From Taishania sp045629585 (lineage in GTDB: Bacteria; Bacteroidota; Bacteroidia; Flavobacteriales_D; Crocinitomicaceae): 64,000 bases of DNA. Of the stretch, positions 19,177 to 27,394 are shown one piece after another. Below the pieces are notes generated by a model. It worked only from the letters and a program-made list of their open reading frames with translations, was not told the DNA's origin and searched no databases. The translations under genes were made by a program, and so were the position numbers. Each line of letters begins with the position of its first letter. The first letter of the stretch is position 1. The stretch covers positions 95,110-159,109 of the forward strand of contig JAZQRM010000080.1 in NCBI GenBank assembly GCA_045629585.1. The letters run 5' to 3'.

Positions 19177-20551
19177 TATTATTGATTTGTTTTACGGTCG
19201 AATCTATTATAAATTTAGCTGTTTCAATTTGAATGTCATCGTTTATTTGAGGTATATTTTCTGCATCTATCGTTCTTTCATTGAAGCGAACGATGCTATA
19301 GCCACGTTGTAATATGTTTATCGGGTCAAGTAATCTTGTTTTGGATTGGAGCTGTTCAATCATTAAGCCCTGTAGTTTTATCTGGTGGTCTACATATTGG
19401 TGAATTCTCTTTTTGTTTTGGATTATATATTGCCTGTTTAGTTCTATCGTTTGGATTCCTTTTTGTTTAAGAGTTGATTGAGTGGTAATCAGTTCACTTT
19501 GTTTTTTTTGTAACGTTTTTCGAGTATGAGCTGCTAAATCATGAGTTGCTCTTGTCTGAAATCTTTTATTGTATTCTAAAATATATAGGCCTTTTTGCTT
19601 GATTTGACGTTGCGTATGATATATAAGCTCTTTTGAATAGGTTAGTTTATCTATCGACCGCTCAATTATATTCTTTTGAAAGTTGTGAATTTGGTAAGCC
19701 TTATCTCTAAATATAGAAAGCAATGATTCCGCTAATTCTGTTGGTGTAATTGCATTCTGAAAAGCAATCATTTCCGCGACCGTATAGTTTGTGCTATGTC
19801 CAATACCTGTAAATATTGGAAGACTGCTTAAGGCAATAGCTTTACATAGCTGGTAGTTGTTATAGCAAGACATGCCGATTTCACCACCACCACCACGTAC
19901 AATTGCGATCAAATCAAAGTGATGTTTTAGTTGGTTTATTTTTTCAATTTGTTTGATGATACTTTCTATCGCCACTTCGCCTTGCATATACGAAGGGAAA
20001 AGAAAAGTGTCGATTATATATCCTTCTTTATTATGGCTTATGATTTTCATAAAATCAGATAGCCCTTTACTCGTTTCGGCAGAGATTATGGCGACTCGTT
20101 TCGGTAAATACGGTAAGTCAAGCGTTTGATTTTTATTTAGTAATCCTTCTTTCTGGAGTCTTTCAAGTGTTTCATTTCGTTCACGTTGTAGTTCTCCTAA
20201 TGAATAGTCAGGATCGATATCAATGATGTTTAGACTTATGCCATGCGTTTCTGAATACTGGATATTTACTTGAAGCAGAAAAGTTGCTCCCTCTTGGATG
20301 GGCTCTTTAATAATTTGGATAAAACGTTGATTGATACGTTGCAAATTTGTTTTCCATATAACCCCTGAACATTGCGCAATGATTTTACCTTCTTTTTTTT
20401 CAACTAACTCAGGAAATGCATGACCACTAGAAAATAAATTTAATTTATGCATTTCAGCCTTTACCCAATAAGAGTTGACATAACGTTGTTCAATCGTTTT
20501 ACGGATCGAACGAGCCACTTGTGATAAGGTGAAAATTTGTTTATCGCTCAA
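19166..20551 (-). CDS. xseA: Exodeoxyribonuclease VII large subunit
   Basis: A 461-residue catalytic subunit of exonuclease VII. An N-terminal OB fold (about 5-115) is followed by the catalytic domain with the conserved IAIVRGGGGE and FTGIGHSTNYTVAEM motifs, then long helical segments and a C-terminal segment (LQRGYSIVRF). Length fits the family (400-460). It precedes and overlaps xseB in the standard order. Confidence 0.96.
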   Translation of the reverse strand: MSDKQIFTLSQVARSIRKTIEQRYVNSYWVKAEMHKLNLFSSGHAFPELVEKKEGKIIAQCSGVIWKTNLQRINQRFIQIIKEPIQEGATFLLQVNIQYSETHGISLNIIDIDPDYSLGELQRERNETLERLQKEGLLNKNQTLDLPYLPKRVAIISAETSKGLSDFMKIISHNKEGYIIDTFLFPSYMQGEVAIESIIKQIEKINQLKHHFDLIAIVRGGGGEIGMSCYNNYQLCKAIALSSLPIFTGIGHSTNYTVAEMIAFQNAITPTELAESLLSIFRDKAYQIHNFQKNIIERSIDKLTYSKELIYHTQRQIKQKGLYILEYNKRFQTRATHDLAAHTRKTLQKKQSELITTQSTLKQKGIQTIELNRQYIIQNKKRIHQYVDHQIKLQGLMIEQLQSKTRLLDPINILQRGYSIVRFNERTIDAENIPQINDDIQIETAKFIIDSTVKQINNNER

Positions 20552-20572
20552 AATGTGATGTGTTTATTGTTT

Positions 20573-20580
20573 ACAAAATT
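20573..20580 (-). promoter_or_regulatory. Candidate -7 element TAATTTTG for xseAB
   Basis: Reverse complement matches TAnnTTTG, 21 bases upstream of the xseA ATG. Confidence 0.4.
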
Positions 20581-20722
20581 ATGGTTTTTATCTGATTATT
20601 AGTTGGTAAGCAAGGGGAGATTTGAGAGGGATTACCCGATTGATTATAGAGGGTAAACACCTGTTTTTTAAATTATTGCCTTTTTAACAATTTGTTTTTT
20701 GGTTTATTAAGTAGAATATCGT

Positions 20723-20730
20723 TAGCTTTG
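20723..20730 (+). promoter_or_regulatory. Candidate -7 element TAGCTTTG
   Basis: Exact TAnnTTTG match, 21 bases before the ATG at 20752; the only TTG upstream is spaced rather far (28 bases). Confidence 0.4.
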
Positions 20731-20751
20731 TTGCACCACAAACTGAAAGAT

Positions 20752-21135
20752 ATGAAAATATTACTACTAGTACTATTAATTGCTTTCCCATTCCTAGGAA
20801 GTAGTCAACATTCTCAAGCTCAGCTAAGAGCATGGTTAAATGAAGTTTTTTTGGATTGTCAACAGTACAATCAGGAAGATGAATTTCAGACTTTTTACCA
20901 ACAAACGGATCGGTATACTTATTTGTATGATGCAGCTATGGATATAAATGCTATTACTGATAATTTGGATCATATTGCTTTAAAAGATAAGTGTAATGGC
21001 CAAATGGCAAGAGATGTTGTTTCGGATATTGCGATTAATCCTTTTAAGTATTTCATTGATTTCTATAAAAAAGAGAAGCAAGTAATTAGAGTAGGTGATT
21101 CCAACTACTATATGATTATTTTACCTGCTGAATAA
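20752..21135 (+). CDS. Small exported protein of unknown function
   Basis: A 127-residue protein that I do not recognise. ATG at 20752 is chosen because it begins a clear signal peptide (MKILLLVLLIAFPFLGSSQ) and sits just after a promoter-like TAGCTTTG. The mature part has two Cys (FLDCQQY and KDKCNGQ) and no repeats or membrane segments. It lies 26 bases ahead of the CUB-like paralog at 21162 on the same strand and may be co-transcribed with it. Confidence 0.65.
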   Translation: MKILLLVLLIAFPFLGSSQHSQAQLRAWLNEVFLDCQQYNQEDEFQTFYQQTDRYTYLYDAAMDINAITDNLDHIALKDKCNGQMARDVVSDIAINPFKYFIDFYKKEKQVIRVGDSNYYMIILPAE

Positions 21136-21161
21136 TAAAATTACCTCAATCTTATTCACCT

Positions 21162-22670
21162 ATGAAAAAATGTTTAGTTCATTTAGTAATACTGATTTTT
21201 ATTGGTATTTCTACAAACGCGTGGTCTCAAACAAATGCAAACCTACCAATTCTACAAACTCAATCTGCTGGTGTAGGTAATTCCTATTCGACAGAAAGAT
21301 TAAGCAGTTCGGGAAAAAAGACGGTATGTGAAGGTATTTTCATGGACGCTGGTGGTTCAAGCGATTACACGACAAATGCTTCTAGTTTTACCTATACATT
21401 CTGTCCAGAAGGGGATAATGTGATGATTTTAAATTTCACTGAATTTAATTTATGTGGTAATTCTACTGCTGCAAACCAAGATGTGATGGAAATCTATGCA
21501 GGGGGCGCTGTTGATGCTCGATTTTTAATTGGGCGTTATACGCGAGCTACTTCTCCAGGTACTGTTTCTAATGTTGGATGCTTGACCGTAAAATTCAACA
21601 AAAATAATTCTTCTAATACTTGTGTAACAGGATCCAATAGATCAGGTTGGAGAGCTACGGTAAACTGTATGCCGTTAGAGTATTATGGAAATGCTGGTAA
21701 TCCTGGTTATGCAAATGGTTCTACTTGTTTTATGGCGAATCCATTTTGTTCTGGGAGTAATTATAATTTTAGTAATCTGACAGGATCATCAGCTCCTTCT
21801 GGCCCTAATTATGGATGTTTGTACAGACAGCCAAATCCAGTTTGGTACTTTATGTCTATTAGTCAGGGTGGTTCTCTTCGTTTAGCTTTAAGTCAGCACC
21901 GTACGGCCAGTTCTACGAGCAATGGAATTGATATTGATTTTGCAATGTGGGGACCTTTTAATTCTGTTGCTGAAGCTTGTTCTCAAATTCTTTCAGGGAC
22001 AGTTCCTCCAATTCAATGTAGTTATGATCCTCAATCAAATGAAATTATTGGGATTGGTTTAAGTGGAGGGACTAATTATGTAAGTAGTAATTTTGGATCT
22101 AATAATAGACCACCCAATGGGAATACAACACCTCCTGCTGCTCGCGAAGGAGATATTTATTTATTATTATTGACAAATTTTTCAAATCAGAGTGGATTTA
22201 TTCGCTTTAGTCAAACCGCTGGTACAGGTGTTTCGGATTGTTCTATTGTCGCATTACCACTTGGACCTGATTTGATTTCTTTTAAAGGAGATGTAAAAGA
22301 GGGTCTTAATTATTTGGATTGGTATTCTGAAAATGAAAGACAATTATCAAAGTATATTTTAGAAAGAAGTGAGGATGGATTTCATTGGGATCCGATTTAT
22401 ACTGTTAATACACAGAATACTGTTAATGAAGCGAATCATTACGTCATCGAAGATTCAAAGTATAAACATAAAATGAATTATTATCGCTTAGTTTCTATCG
22501 ATGTACAAGGACGGTATTCTTACTCTGATATTGTTGCGTTAGACAATACAAAGACGGATAAAAATATTGTAGCTGTTTATAACGAGATTGGTCAATTAAT
22601 AGATGAAAAGACGAAAGGATTTAAGATTTTGGTTTATGACGATGGCTCAACAGTAAAGAAGTTCGATTAA
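21162..22670 (+). CDS. Secreted CUB-like protein with short T9SS-like C-terminus (paralog 2)
   Basis: A 502-residue exported protein, closely related to the one at 16895. After a signal peptide (ends NAWSQ) comes a spacer absent from paralog 1, then a CUB-like module (VCEGIFMDAGGSSDY, CLTVKFNKN, RSGWRATVNC). The second module has FCSGSNYNF, GPNYGCL, QPNPVWYFM, IDFAMWGPF and LLTNFSNQSGFIRFSQTAGTG. A fibronectin-like part (YILERSEDGFHW) and the short ending YNEIGQLIDE...YDDGSTVKKFD follow. Cys positions are shared with paralog 1. Probably exported by the T9SS; ligand and role are unknown. Confidence 0.78.
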   Translation: MKKCLVHLVILIFIGISTNAWSQTNANLPILQTQSAGVGNSYSTERLSSSGKKTVCEGIFMDAGGSSDYTTNASSFTYTFCPEGDNVMILNFTEFNLCGNSTAANQDVMEIYAGGAVDARFLIGRYTRATSPGTVSNVGCLTVKFNKNNSSNTCVTGSNRSGWRATVNCMPLEYYGNAGNPGYANGSTCFMANPFCSGSNYNFSNLTGSSAPSGPNYGCLYRQPNPVWYFMSISQGGSLRLALSQHRTASSTSNGIDIDFAMWGPFNSVAEACSQILSGTVPPIQCSYDPQSNEIIGIGLSGGTNYVSSNFGSNNRPPNGNTTPPAAREGDIYLLLLTNFSNQSGFIRFSQTAGTGVSDCSIVALPLGPDLISFKGDVKEGLNYLDWYSENERQLSKYILERSEDGFHWDPIYTVNTQNTVNEANHYVIEDSKYKHKMNYYRLVSIDVQGRYSYSDIVALDNTKTDKNIVAVYNEIGQLIDEKTKGFKILVYDDGSTVKKFD

Positions 22671-22696
22671 TCTTTAACCACTTATAGATTGATATT

Positions 22697-22728
22697 AGCA
22701 CGGGGATTTAGTTTTCCGTGCTTTTTTA
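22697..22728 (+). terminator. Intrinsic terminator after CUB-like paralog 2
   Basis: Seven-bp stem (agcacgg / ccgtgct) with a 12-base loop and a run of six T. Confidence 0.8.
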
Positions 22729-22819
22729 TTTTAACAAAGGGTAACTCTAAGTAACAGTTTTGAACAATCATTTACTCATTCATTTAGAAAATATTACTTA
22801 ATCGATTTTAAAAAATAAT

Positions 22820-22827
22820 TAAATTTG
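22820..22827 (+). promoter_or_regulatory. Candidate -7 element TAAATTTG for pgk
   Basis: Exact TAnnTTTG match, 22 bases before the pgk ATG; no good -33 TTG. Confidence 0.4.
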
Positions 22828-22849
22828 TCCCTATTGTAAATTATTCAAA

Positions 22850-24046
22850 ATGGCCGACATTCATTCCTACGATTTTAAAGACAAAAAAGCACTGATTCGA
22901 GTGGATTTTAACGTACCTCTAGATAAAGAGACACTTAAAATTACTGACGATACACGTATTCGTGCTGCTGTACCAACTATTAAATACATTTTAGATCAAG
23001 GAGGTAGTGTAATTCTTATGTCGCATTTGGGGCGTCCAAATGGTTTTGAAGATAAATTCTCTTTAAAGCATATCGTTGATCATACATCTGCCGTCTTGGG
23101 AGTTGATGTTAAATTCGTCTCAAACTGCATTGGTAAAGAGGCTGAAGAAGCTAGTAAGGCATTAAAACCAGGCGAAGTATTGCTTTTGGAAAATGTGCGT
23201 TTTTATAAACAAGAAACCACAGGGACAGAGTCATTTGCTCAGGAATTAGCAAAATTAGGTGATGTTTATGTAAATGATGCATTTGGAACAGCTCATCGTG
23301 CACACGCTTCGACAACTATAATTGCAAATTTCTTTCCGAATGATAAAATGTTTGGTTACTTAATCGAAGGAGAAATCGAAGCGGTCGATAAGGTTTTAAA
23401 TAGTTCAGAAAAGCCACTAACGGCCATTGTTGGAGGAGCTAAAGTTTCTTCTAAAATTGTGATCATAGAGCGACTACTTGATAAGGTGGACAATTTAATC
23501 GTTGGAGGTGGAATGGCCTTTACATTTGTAAAAGCGAATGGAGGTAATGTTGGTAATTCGCTTATTGAAGATGATTTCATTCAAACGGCCAAAGATATTA
23601 TCGAGAAAGCGAAAGAAAAAGGGGTTAAACTTTATATTCCAGTAGACGCAATTGTAGCGGATAAATTTGATAATAATGCAAATCGTAAAGAGGTTGCAAT
23701 TGGAGAAATTGAGCAAGGTTGGATGGGGTTAGATACAGGCAGCCAAACGTCAAAAGATGTTGCTAAAATCATCGAAGATTCAAAATTAATTTTGTGGAAC
23801 GGACCTATGGGGGTTTTTGAAATGGAAAATTTTCAAAAAGGAACTAAAGATGTGGCCGAGGCAATTGTTAGAGCAACTGAAAATGGTGCTTTCTCTTTGA
23901 TTGGTGGTGGAGATTCTGTGGCTGCAATAAATAAATTCAATTTGGGTGATAAGGTGTCTTATGTTTCAACCGGAGGTGGTGCCATGTTGGAATATCTTGA
24001 AGGAATAGAATTGCCTGGAATAAAAGCAATTACGCAAACGAAATAA
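22850..24046 (+). CDS. pgk: Phosphoglycerate kinase
   Basis: A 398-residue glycolytic enzyme converting 1,3-bisphosphoglycerate and ADP to 3-phosphoglycerate and ATP. Substrate motifs RVDFNVPLD, MSHLGRPNG and FGTAHRAHAST lie in the N-domain. GGAKVSSKI, LWNGPMGVFEMENF and IGGGDSVAA lie in the nucleotide-binding C-domain. Length is normal for bacteria. metF follows 3 bases after the stop, so the two are likely one transcript. Confidence 0.98.
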   Translation: MADIHSYDFKDKKALIRVDFNVPLDKETLKITDDTRIRAAVPTIKYILDQGGSVILMSHLGRPNGFEDKFSLKHIVDHTSAVLGVDVKFVSNCIGKEAEEASKALKPGEVLLLENVRFYKQETTGTESFAQELAKLGDVYVNDAFGTAHRAHASTTIIANFFPNDKMFGYLIEGEIEAVDKVLNSSEKPLTAIVGGAKVSSKIVIIERLLDKVDNLIVGGGMAFTFVKANGGNVGNSLIEDDFIQTAKDIIEKAKEKGVKLYIPVDAIVADKFDNNANRKEVAIGEIEQGWMGLDTGSQTSKDVAKIIEDSKLILWNGPMGVFEMENFQKGTKDVAEAIVRATENGAFSLIGGGDSVAAINKFNLGDKVSYVSTGGGAMLEYLEGIELPGIKAITQTK

Positions 24047-24049
24047 AAG

Positions 24050-25000
24050 ATGAAATTAACGGACCACCTTAACAACGCTGACAGTACATTATTTTCATTT
24101 GAAATAATTCCACCTTTAAAAGGAAAAAGTATCCAGTCTATATATGATGGGATTGATCCTTTAATGGAGTTTAAACCTAAATTCGTAAATGTCACCTACC
24201 ATAGGGAGGAATATGTTTACAAAGAACGTGGAAATGGATTGTTGGAGAAAATCTCCATGCGGAAACGACCGGGGACCGTTGGTATTTGTGCTGCAATTAT
24301 GAATAAATATCAGGTGGACGCGATTCCTCATTTGATTTGTGGGGGCTTCTCTAAAGAAGAAACAGAAAATGCGTTAATTGATCTTCATTTCCTTGGTATT
24401 GACAATGTTTTAGCATTGCGAGGAGATTCGATTAAGACAGAGGCAAATTTTGTTCCCCACAGCGATGGACATGCCCATGCTAAAAATCTGATTGATCAAA
24501 TTGGGCAGATGAATGATGGGCGTTACTTAATGGATGAGGTAACATTGGATGCTACAAACTTTTGTATCGGAGCGGCAGGTTATCCAGAAAAGCATTTTGA
24601 AGCCATGAATATGGCTACCGATTTAAAATATTTAAAAGAAAAGGTGGATGCGGGGGCTGATTATATTGTCACGCAAATGTTTTTTGACAACCAAAAGTTT
24701 TTCGATTTTGTTAAACAATGTAGGGAATTCGGTATCAATGTCCCTATAATTCCAGGGATTAAACCAATTAAAAGTCTATCCCATATCACTTTTTTACCAA
24801 AGTATTTCAACATCGATTTTCCACAAGAATTATCGCAAGAATTATTGAAATGTAATAATAATACCGACGTAGAGACGTTAGGGATAGAATGGGGGATACA
24901 TCAATCACAAGAATTGATGAAAAATAATGTACCTTGTATTCATTTTTATACGATGTCAAACTCATCGTCAGTTAGGGCGATTGCTAAAGAAATTTTTTAA
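24050..25000 (+). CDS. metF: 5,10-methylenetetrahydrofolate reductase
   Basis: A 316-residue FAD enzyme that makes 5-methyl-THF for methionine synthesis. It has SFEIIPPLKGKS with the catalytic Glu, FVNVTYHREEY, VLALRGDS, IGAAGYPEKH and YIVTQMFFDNQKF, in family order. It lies between pgk and a secreted unknown that overlaps it by one base (TAATG). No S-box or similar riboswitch is visible upstream, where only 3 bases separate it from pgk. Confidence 0.96.
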   Translation: MKLTDHLNNADSTLFSFEIIPPLKGKSIQSIYDGIDPLMEFKPKFVNVTYHREEYVYKERGNGLLEKISMRKRPGTVGICAAIMNKYQVDAIPHLICGGFSKEETENALIDLHFLGIDNVLALRGDSIKTEANFVPHSDGHAHAKNLIDQIGQMNDGRYLMDEVTLDATNFCIGAAGYPEKHFEAMNMATDLKYLKEKVDAGADYIVTQMFFDNQKFFDFVKQCREFGINVPIIPGIKPIKSLSHITFLPKYFNIDFPQELSQELLKCNNNTDVETLGIEWGIHQSQELMKNNVPCIHFYTMSNSSSVRAIAKEIF

Positions 25001-25536
25001 TGAGAAATATTATTACAGTTACGTTTATTTTGTTGAGCGTACTTTCTTTCGGTCAAAATAAAAGACTGAAATTAGAAAATGCCATTGTTGTTGGACAATT
25101 TGATAAAAATGATGAACGTTATACGATGGAAGCATTTATGACTGAATTATTATCCGATTACAAGGTAAAGACAGTTCCAAGTATTAATTATGTTAAGACA
25201 GGTGAGTCTATTGATGTACTTTTACAAGATTCTTTGACAACTGTATTTCTAGATAAGGGATTCAATACTTATATGGTTGTTGGTGTAAGAGGGTATGATA
25301 GAATCTTTAAACCTACTAATTTTTCGATTACAATGAAAGAGAAGTTAGATCAAGGGACGTTGCGTGAAATATACCGCCAAGGGGCTGTTTCTGTGACCTT
25401 TGAGTTTTCTTTTTTTCGAAACAATGAGTTAGTTAGAATTGACTACTTTAGAGTTTCAAATGTTGCTGACAAAGATGCTGTATTGAAGAAGCTACGTAAA
25501 AAGCTGCCAAAGTACATGTTGGCTAATTGGAGATAA
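25000..25536 (+). CDS. Exported protein of unknown function
   Basis: A 178-residue protein with a signal peptide (MRNIITVTFILLSVLSFGQ) and no motif I recognise. The mature part is mixed alpha/beta with a basic C-terminal tail (KKLRKKLPKYMLANWR). No Cys pair or lipobox. Its start codon shares one base with the metF stop, so it is translated from the same message. Its neighbours say nothing about its role. It ends at a strong palindromic terminator. Confidence 0.75.
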   Translation: MRNIITVTFILLSVLSFGQNKRLKLENAIVVGQFDKNDERYTMEAFMTELLSDYKVKTVPSINYVKTGESIDVLLQDSLTTVFLDKGFNTYMVVGVRGYDRIFKPTNFSITMKEKLDQGTLREIYRQGAVSVTFEFSFFRNNELVRIDYFRVSNVADKDAVLKKLRKKLPKYMLANWR

Positions 25537-25545
25537 TGAATTATT

Positions 25546-25589
25546 ATAGCACTAAAAAAGGCATCGATCGATGCCTTTTTTAGTGCTAT
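25546..25589. terminator. 44-bp perfect palindrome, two-way terminator
   Basis: A perfect inverted repeat with no unpaired loop bases in the DNA, containing a six-A run on one side and a six-T run on the other, so it can end transcription from both sides. It overlaps the ribE stop codon and lies 9 bases after the opposing gene. Confidence 0.85.
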
Positions 25590-26164
25590 TGAGCTAAGAG
25601 CTTAGCTACATATTTACCTATGATATCAAATTCAAGATTGACTTGTTCACCAATTTTTAGTTGATGAAAGTTGGTGAAATCATAAGTGTAAGGTATAATG
25701 CAAACAGATAATAATCCAGGCGCCGAATCTACCACTGTTAAACTTGTTCCGTTAATTGTAATTGACCCTTTTTCTACTGTAACATCTTTTGTATTATAGG
25801 TGATTGTGTACTTCCAACTGCCGTCTAAATCTTCAATGTTTGAACAAACTCCTACAGTATCTACATGCCCTTGAACAATATGCCCATCCAATCGGCCGTT
25901 CATTTGCATACATCTTTCCAAATTAACTTTCGTCCCAACAATCCAATTGTTTAATGCTGTTCGTTGCAAGGTCTCTTGAATGGCAGTAACGACATATTCG
26001 TTGTTATTAATAGAAACAACGGTTAAACAAACGCCATTATGAGCAACGCTTTGATCTATTTTTAGTTCGCTGGTGATACTTGATGATAAGGTGAAATGGA
26101 CATTGCTCTGTTCTTTTTCAATCTTAACAACCGTTCCAAGTGTTTCGATGATTCCTGTAAACAT
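25586..26164 (-). CDS. ribE: Riboflavin synthase alpha chain
   Basis: A 192-residue enzyme that converts two molecules of 6,7-dimethyl-8-ribityllumazine to riboflavin. It starts with the universal MFTGIIETLG, which fixes the ATG at 26164 rather than an upstream start. Two lumazine-binding repeats are visible, each with a conserved V.HNGVCLTV or I.INGTSLTVV-type segment (about 1-90 and 95-185). It is the last gene of the cysQ operon, 31 bases after the protease gene. No FMN riboswitch precedes it. Confidence 0.95.
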   Translation of the reverse strand: MFTGIIETLGTVVKIEKEQSNVHFTLSSSITSELKIDQSVAHNGVCLTVVSINNNEYVVTAIQETLQRTALNNWIVGTKVNLERCMQMNGRLDGHIVQGHVDTVGVCSNIEDLDGSWKYTITYNTKDVTVEKGSITINGTSLTVVDSAPGLLSVCIIPYTYDFTNFHQLKIGEQVNLEFDIIGKYVAKLLAQ

Positions 26165-26195
26165 GAAAAAAAGTTTTTGCAAAGATACGACTAAT

Positions 26196-27392
26196 CTAGT
26201 AGGTATCTACCTTTTGTAAGGTATAGTGCTTTACTCTATTTTTAGTTTGAAAGCTAGCCGAAAGTTCTTTTTGTTCCTTTAAAAAGCTAATCCATTCACA
26301 GTAGTCTGCTTCATCAATTTGAGTTGGAACGTCTTTTCCGTTAATTGACAACAAATAATCTCCTAGTGCTAAATCGTCTAATAGTTCTTCATAGCCTGTT
26401 CGAATCCAAATGACTACTATTTTCCCATCTGAAATTGTTAAGCCTACAGGGAACTCTTGAGGCATAACTTGTGTTTTCATTTGGGGTTCAAAAAAGATGT
26501 ATTTCTCTTTCCAATTGAATGTTGGTGTATATTGACTCATGAACTCATTGCCAATCAAAGGCGTATTTCTATTTATTTCAAATGTTAGTGCGCCGGCTTG
26601 GTAAAGGGGTATGGTATCTACATGGTAATCGCCGAACCATATAGAGTATGTTGTGTCTACTTTTCGTAGGCCAAATAACCCAGAAGTTGTGCTTCCATGT
26701 TTTTCGTTAAAAGTAACATCGTTAAAAGCTGGATTTTTCTTTCTTTCTTCTATGTCGATGGATATAAATCCGGAGTAGCCAGTATCTAAGAGACAGGTAG
26801 GATAATTCTTAGTGCCAATTTTGAGCGTTATGTGAGGAGATGCTTGTGCTGTGGTTGTAAATGGTACCTTAAATCCATCGGTATTACTTGTTATTAGTTT
26901 ACTTTCGTCGTCACTGAATCGTATTATTTTATTGATGTAATCGATTTGAACGAGTGTGTGCCTCATTAAATTAGCTCCAATTATCCCATCTACATTTAAG
27001 CAATTCAGGTAAATGTTTTGATTGAAATTAGATATTGCGGCAGTGGTGTTTTTGAAAATAGCTTCGCCTAATTTGATTTGTGGTACTGTGATGAAATTAA
27101 GTTCCTGTGTTTTTGCCGCTGAATCTTTCACCTTTCCTTTTCGAGAAGATGGAAATGATAATTTACTTGCTATTTCAGGCGTAATTACATTTGGCGCTCC
27201 CGTATCAAATATAAAACGATAGATTTCTCCTTCAATTTCTACGGGTACAATTAGTAGATCTAATTGATGTTCGAAGGGTAAAGTTACTACATTTTGAGAG
27301 CTAGTATAAGTTCCTTGTTTAAATAATTGAGTAAAACCTTTCGGTTGACAACTAATGAGAGGGAGTAAGAATAGAAACAATAGTTTTTTCAT
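26196..27392 (-). CDS. Retropepsin-like aspartyl protease lipoprotein with PDZ-like domain
   Basis: A 398-residue envelope protein. ATG at 27392 gives a lipoprotein signal with lipobox LISC (Cys 15) and removes an overlap with the upstream gene. Two active-site-like triads are present: FDTGAP (residues 62-67) and LDTGYSG (about 204), so one chain may hold both halves of a pepsin-like site. The C-terminal 95 or so residues look like a PDZ domain (SDGKIVVIWIRTGYEELLDDLALGDYLLSINGKDV). It fits the Asp_protease_2 group common in Bacteroidota; substrates are unknown. It lies 2 bases after the second RemB-like gene. Confidence 0.8.
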   Translation of the reverse strand: MKKLLFLFLLPLISCQPKGFTQLFKQGTYTSSQNVVTLPFEHQLDLLIVPVEIEGEIYRFIFDTGAPNVITPEIASKLSFPSSRKGKVKDSAAKTQELNFITVPQIKLGEAIFKNTTAAISNFNQNIYLNCLNVDGIIGANLMRHTLVQIDYINKIIRFSDDESKLITSNTDGFKVPFTTTAQASPHITLKIGTKNYPTCLLDTGYSGFISIDIEERKKNPAFNDVTFNEKHGSTTSGLFGLRKVDTTYSIWFGDYHVDTIPLYQAGALTFEINRNTPLIGNEFMSQYTPTFNWKEKYIFFEPQMKTQVMPQEFPVGLTISDGKIVVIWIRTGYEELLDDLALGDYLLSINGKDVPTQIDEADYCEWISFLKEQKELSASFQTKNRVKHYTLQKVDTY

Positions 27393-27394
27393 GA

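Noticed and set aside
26165..26195. Possible FMN riboswitch before ribE
   Set aside because: Only 31 bases separate ribE from the preceding gene, far too short for the element.
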